Assembly: GCA_017524725.1 (NCBI GenBank)
Contig: JAFXUZ010000043.1
Location: forward strand, 17,568 to 81,567
Source of the DNA: Clostridia bacterium
GTDB lineage: Bacteria > Bacillota > Clostridia > Christensenellales > Aristaeellaceae
DNA length: 64,000 nt
Direction of reading: 5' to 3'
Positions 63,794 through 64,000 of the stretch are shown here, in pieces. Position numbers and translations under genes: made by a program. Numbering within the stretch: position 1 is the stretch's first letter; each line of letters starts with the position of its first letter. The notes beneath the pieces were generated by a model. It searched no databases, was not told the DNA's origin, and saw only the letters and a program-made list of their open reading frames with translations.

Positions 63794-63821
63794 ATTATAA
63801 CTTCCGTGCTTTTAAAGTCAA
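63794..63821 (-). promoter_or_regulatory. promoter of the Y-polymerase/yolD operon
   Basis: Minus strand TTGACT (63816-63821), 16 bp, TATAAT (63794-63799). No SOS box is visible. Confidence 0.65.
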
Positions 63822-63835
63822 GGCGCCCACCCTTA

Positions 63836-63941
63836 TGAAAAGGACCGATATGGCGACGGAGTTACTGTTCACGGTACGGGCGGACAAGAAACAGATGAAT
63901 AGACATCGAAGGGGTGCTTCTGTAAACGAGGCACCCCTTTT
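63836..63941 (+). other. short leader-like segment with a 3' terminator hairpin
   Basis: After the polymerase promoter region the plus strand has a small frame from ATG 63836 to TAA 63981. It crosses a hairpin of AAGGGGTGC (63909-63917) with GCACCCCTT (63931-63939), extended by three pairs, followed by TT. It could be a small RNA, the end of an unseen transcript, or a short peptide; I found no ribosome binding site. Confidence 0.3.
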
Positions 63942-64000
63942 AGGTAGTGATAAAATAGTTAACAGATTTGTAACTATTTAATGCTTTACAATTTGCTTGA

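Noticed and set aside
63604..63981. Plus-strand 125-codon ORF overlapping the polymerase start
   Set aside because: It overlaps the polymerase N-terminus and promoter and shows no ribosome binding site or family likeness.

Overview
The window is a gene-dense chromosomal stretch from a Gram-positive Clostridia-type bacterium (Bacillota). The evidence is strong AGGAGG-like ribosome binding sites, TTGNNN-17-TATAAT promoters, short-loop U-tailed terminators, a YolD/Y-family polymerase pair, a SpoIIE-type phosphatase, LplB/LplC-type sugar transport and a GH112 phosphorylase. GC content looks like the mid-fifties percent. The many plant-glycan genes suggest a gut or rumen anaerobe, and the desulfoferrodoxin supports anaerobic life. 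I cannot assign a genus. No phage, IS element, CRISPR array, rRNA or origin was seen. There is one tRNA-Ala(GGC).

Layout. 1-2356: ABC exporter pair (permease cut by the window edge). 2498-5061: pepC-pepT peptidase operon. 5158-5889: a gap with a good promoter but no convincing gene. 5890-9240: secreted PG-binding/serine hydrolase, HIT protein, XTP/dITP pyrophosphatase. 9247-16095: a five-gene minus-strand operon combining a MATE transporter fused to an RsbW-like ATPase, an ABCG-type ATPase fused to a membrane module, its permease with an unusual 27-residue repeat array, a membrane SpoIIE-type PP2C phosphatase and a small RsbW-like protein. 16314-23543: a 2409-residue secreted protein built of about 70 Y-D/G-Y repeats with an exact 678-bp higher-order repeat. 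23709-26096: KDG-type sugar kinase and amidohydrolase. 26178-27515: tyrosine recombinase and tRNA-Ala. 27734-30772: secreted GH16 glucanase, MBL lipoprotein, alpha/beta hydrolase, desulfoferrodoxin.

30856-37739 is a carbohydrate operon: two LplB/LplC-like permeases, a solute-binding protein, a GH105 unsaturated uronyl hydrolase and a GH112 phosphorylase. Together they suggest uptake and phosphorolysis of rhamnogalacturonan-derived oligosaccharides. 38038-46648 holds an aldo/keto reductase, a secreted cyclophilin, a small lipoprotein, GH43 plus an LRR protein, a carbohydrate esterase, an AraC regulator, a secreted caspase-like protein and a small unknown protein. 46835-51637 is an operon of amylosucrase (GH13), metF and GH120 beta-xylosidase. 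51865-53073 is a WG-repeat/FMN-binding fusion. 53061-57871 is an operon of a U32 peptidase, a CoA-transferase, a MATE transporter and a membrane protein. 58065-64000 has an AEC transporter, a GH51 arabinofuranosidase, a Cys-rich protein, a LysR regulator, and a Y-family polymerase with YolD.

The theme is pectin/xylan/arabinan side-chain use. One extracellular GH16 enzyme is accompanied by several signal-peptide-less GHs (GH43, GH51, GH105, GH112, GH120) that would finish imported oligosaccharides in the cytosol. Several secreted proteins of unknown purpose (giant repeat protein, caspase-like protein, LRR protein, WG/FMN protein) and the phosphatase/ATPase/transporter operon are the least explained parts and the best candidates for new biology.
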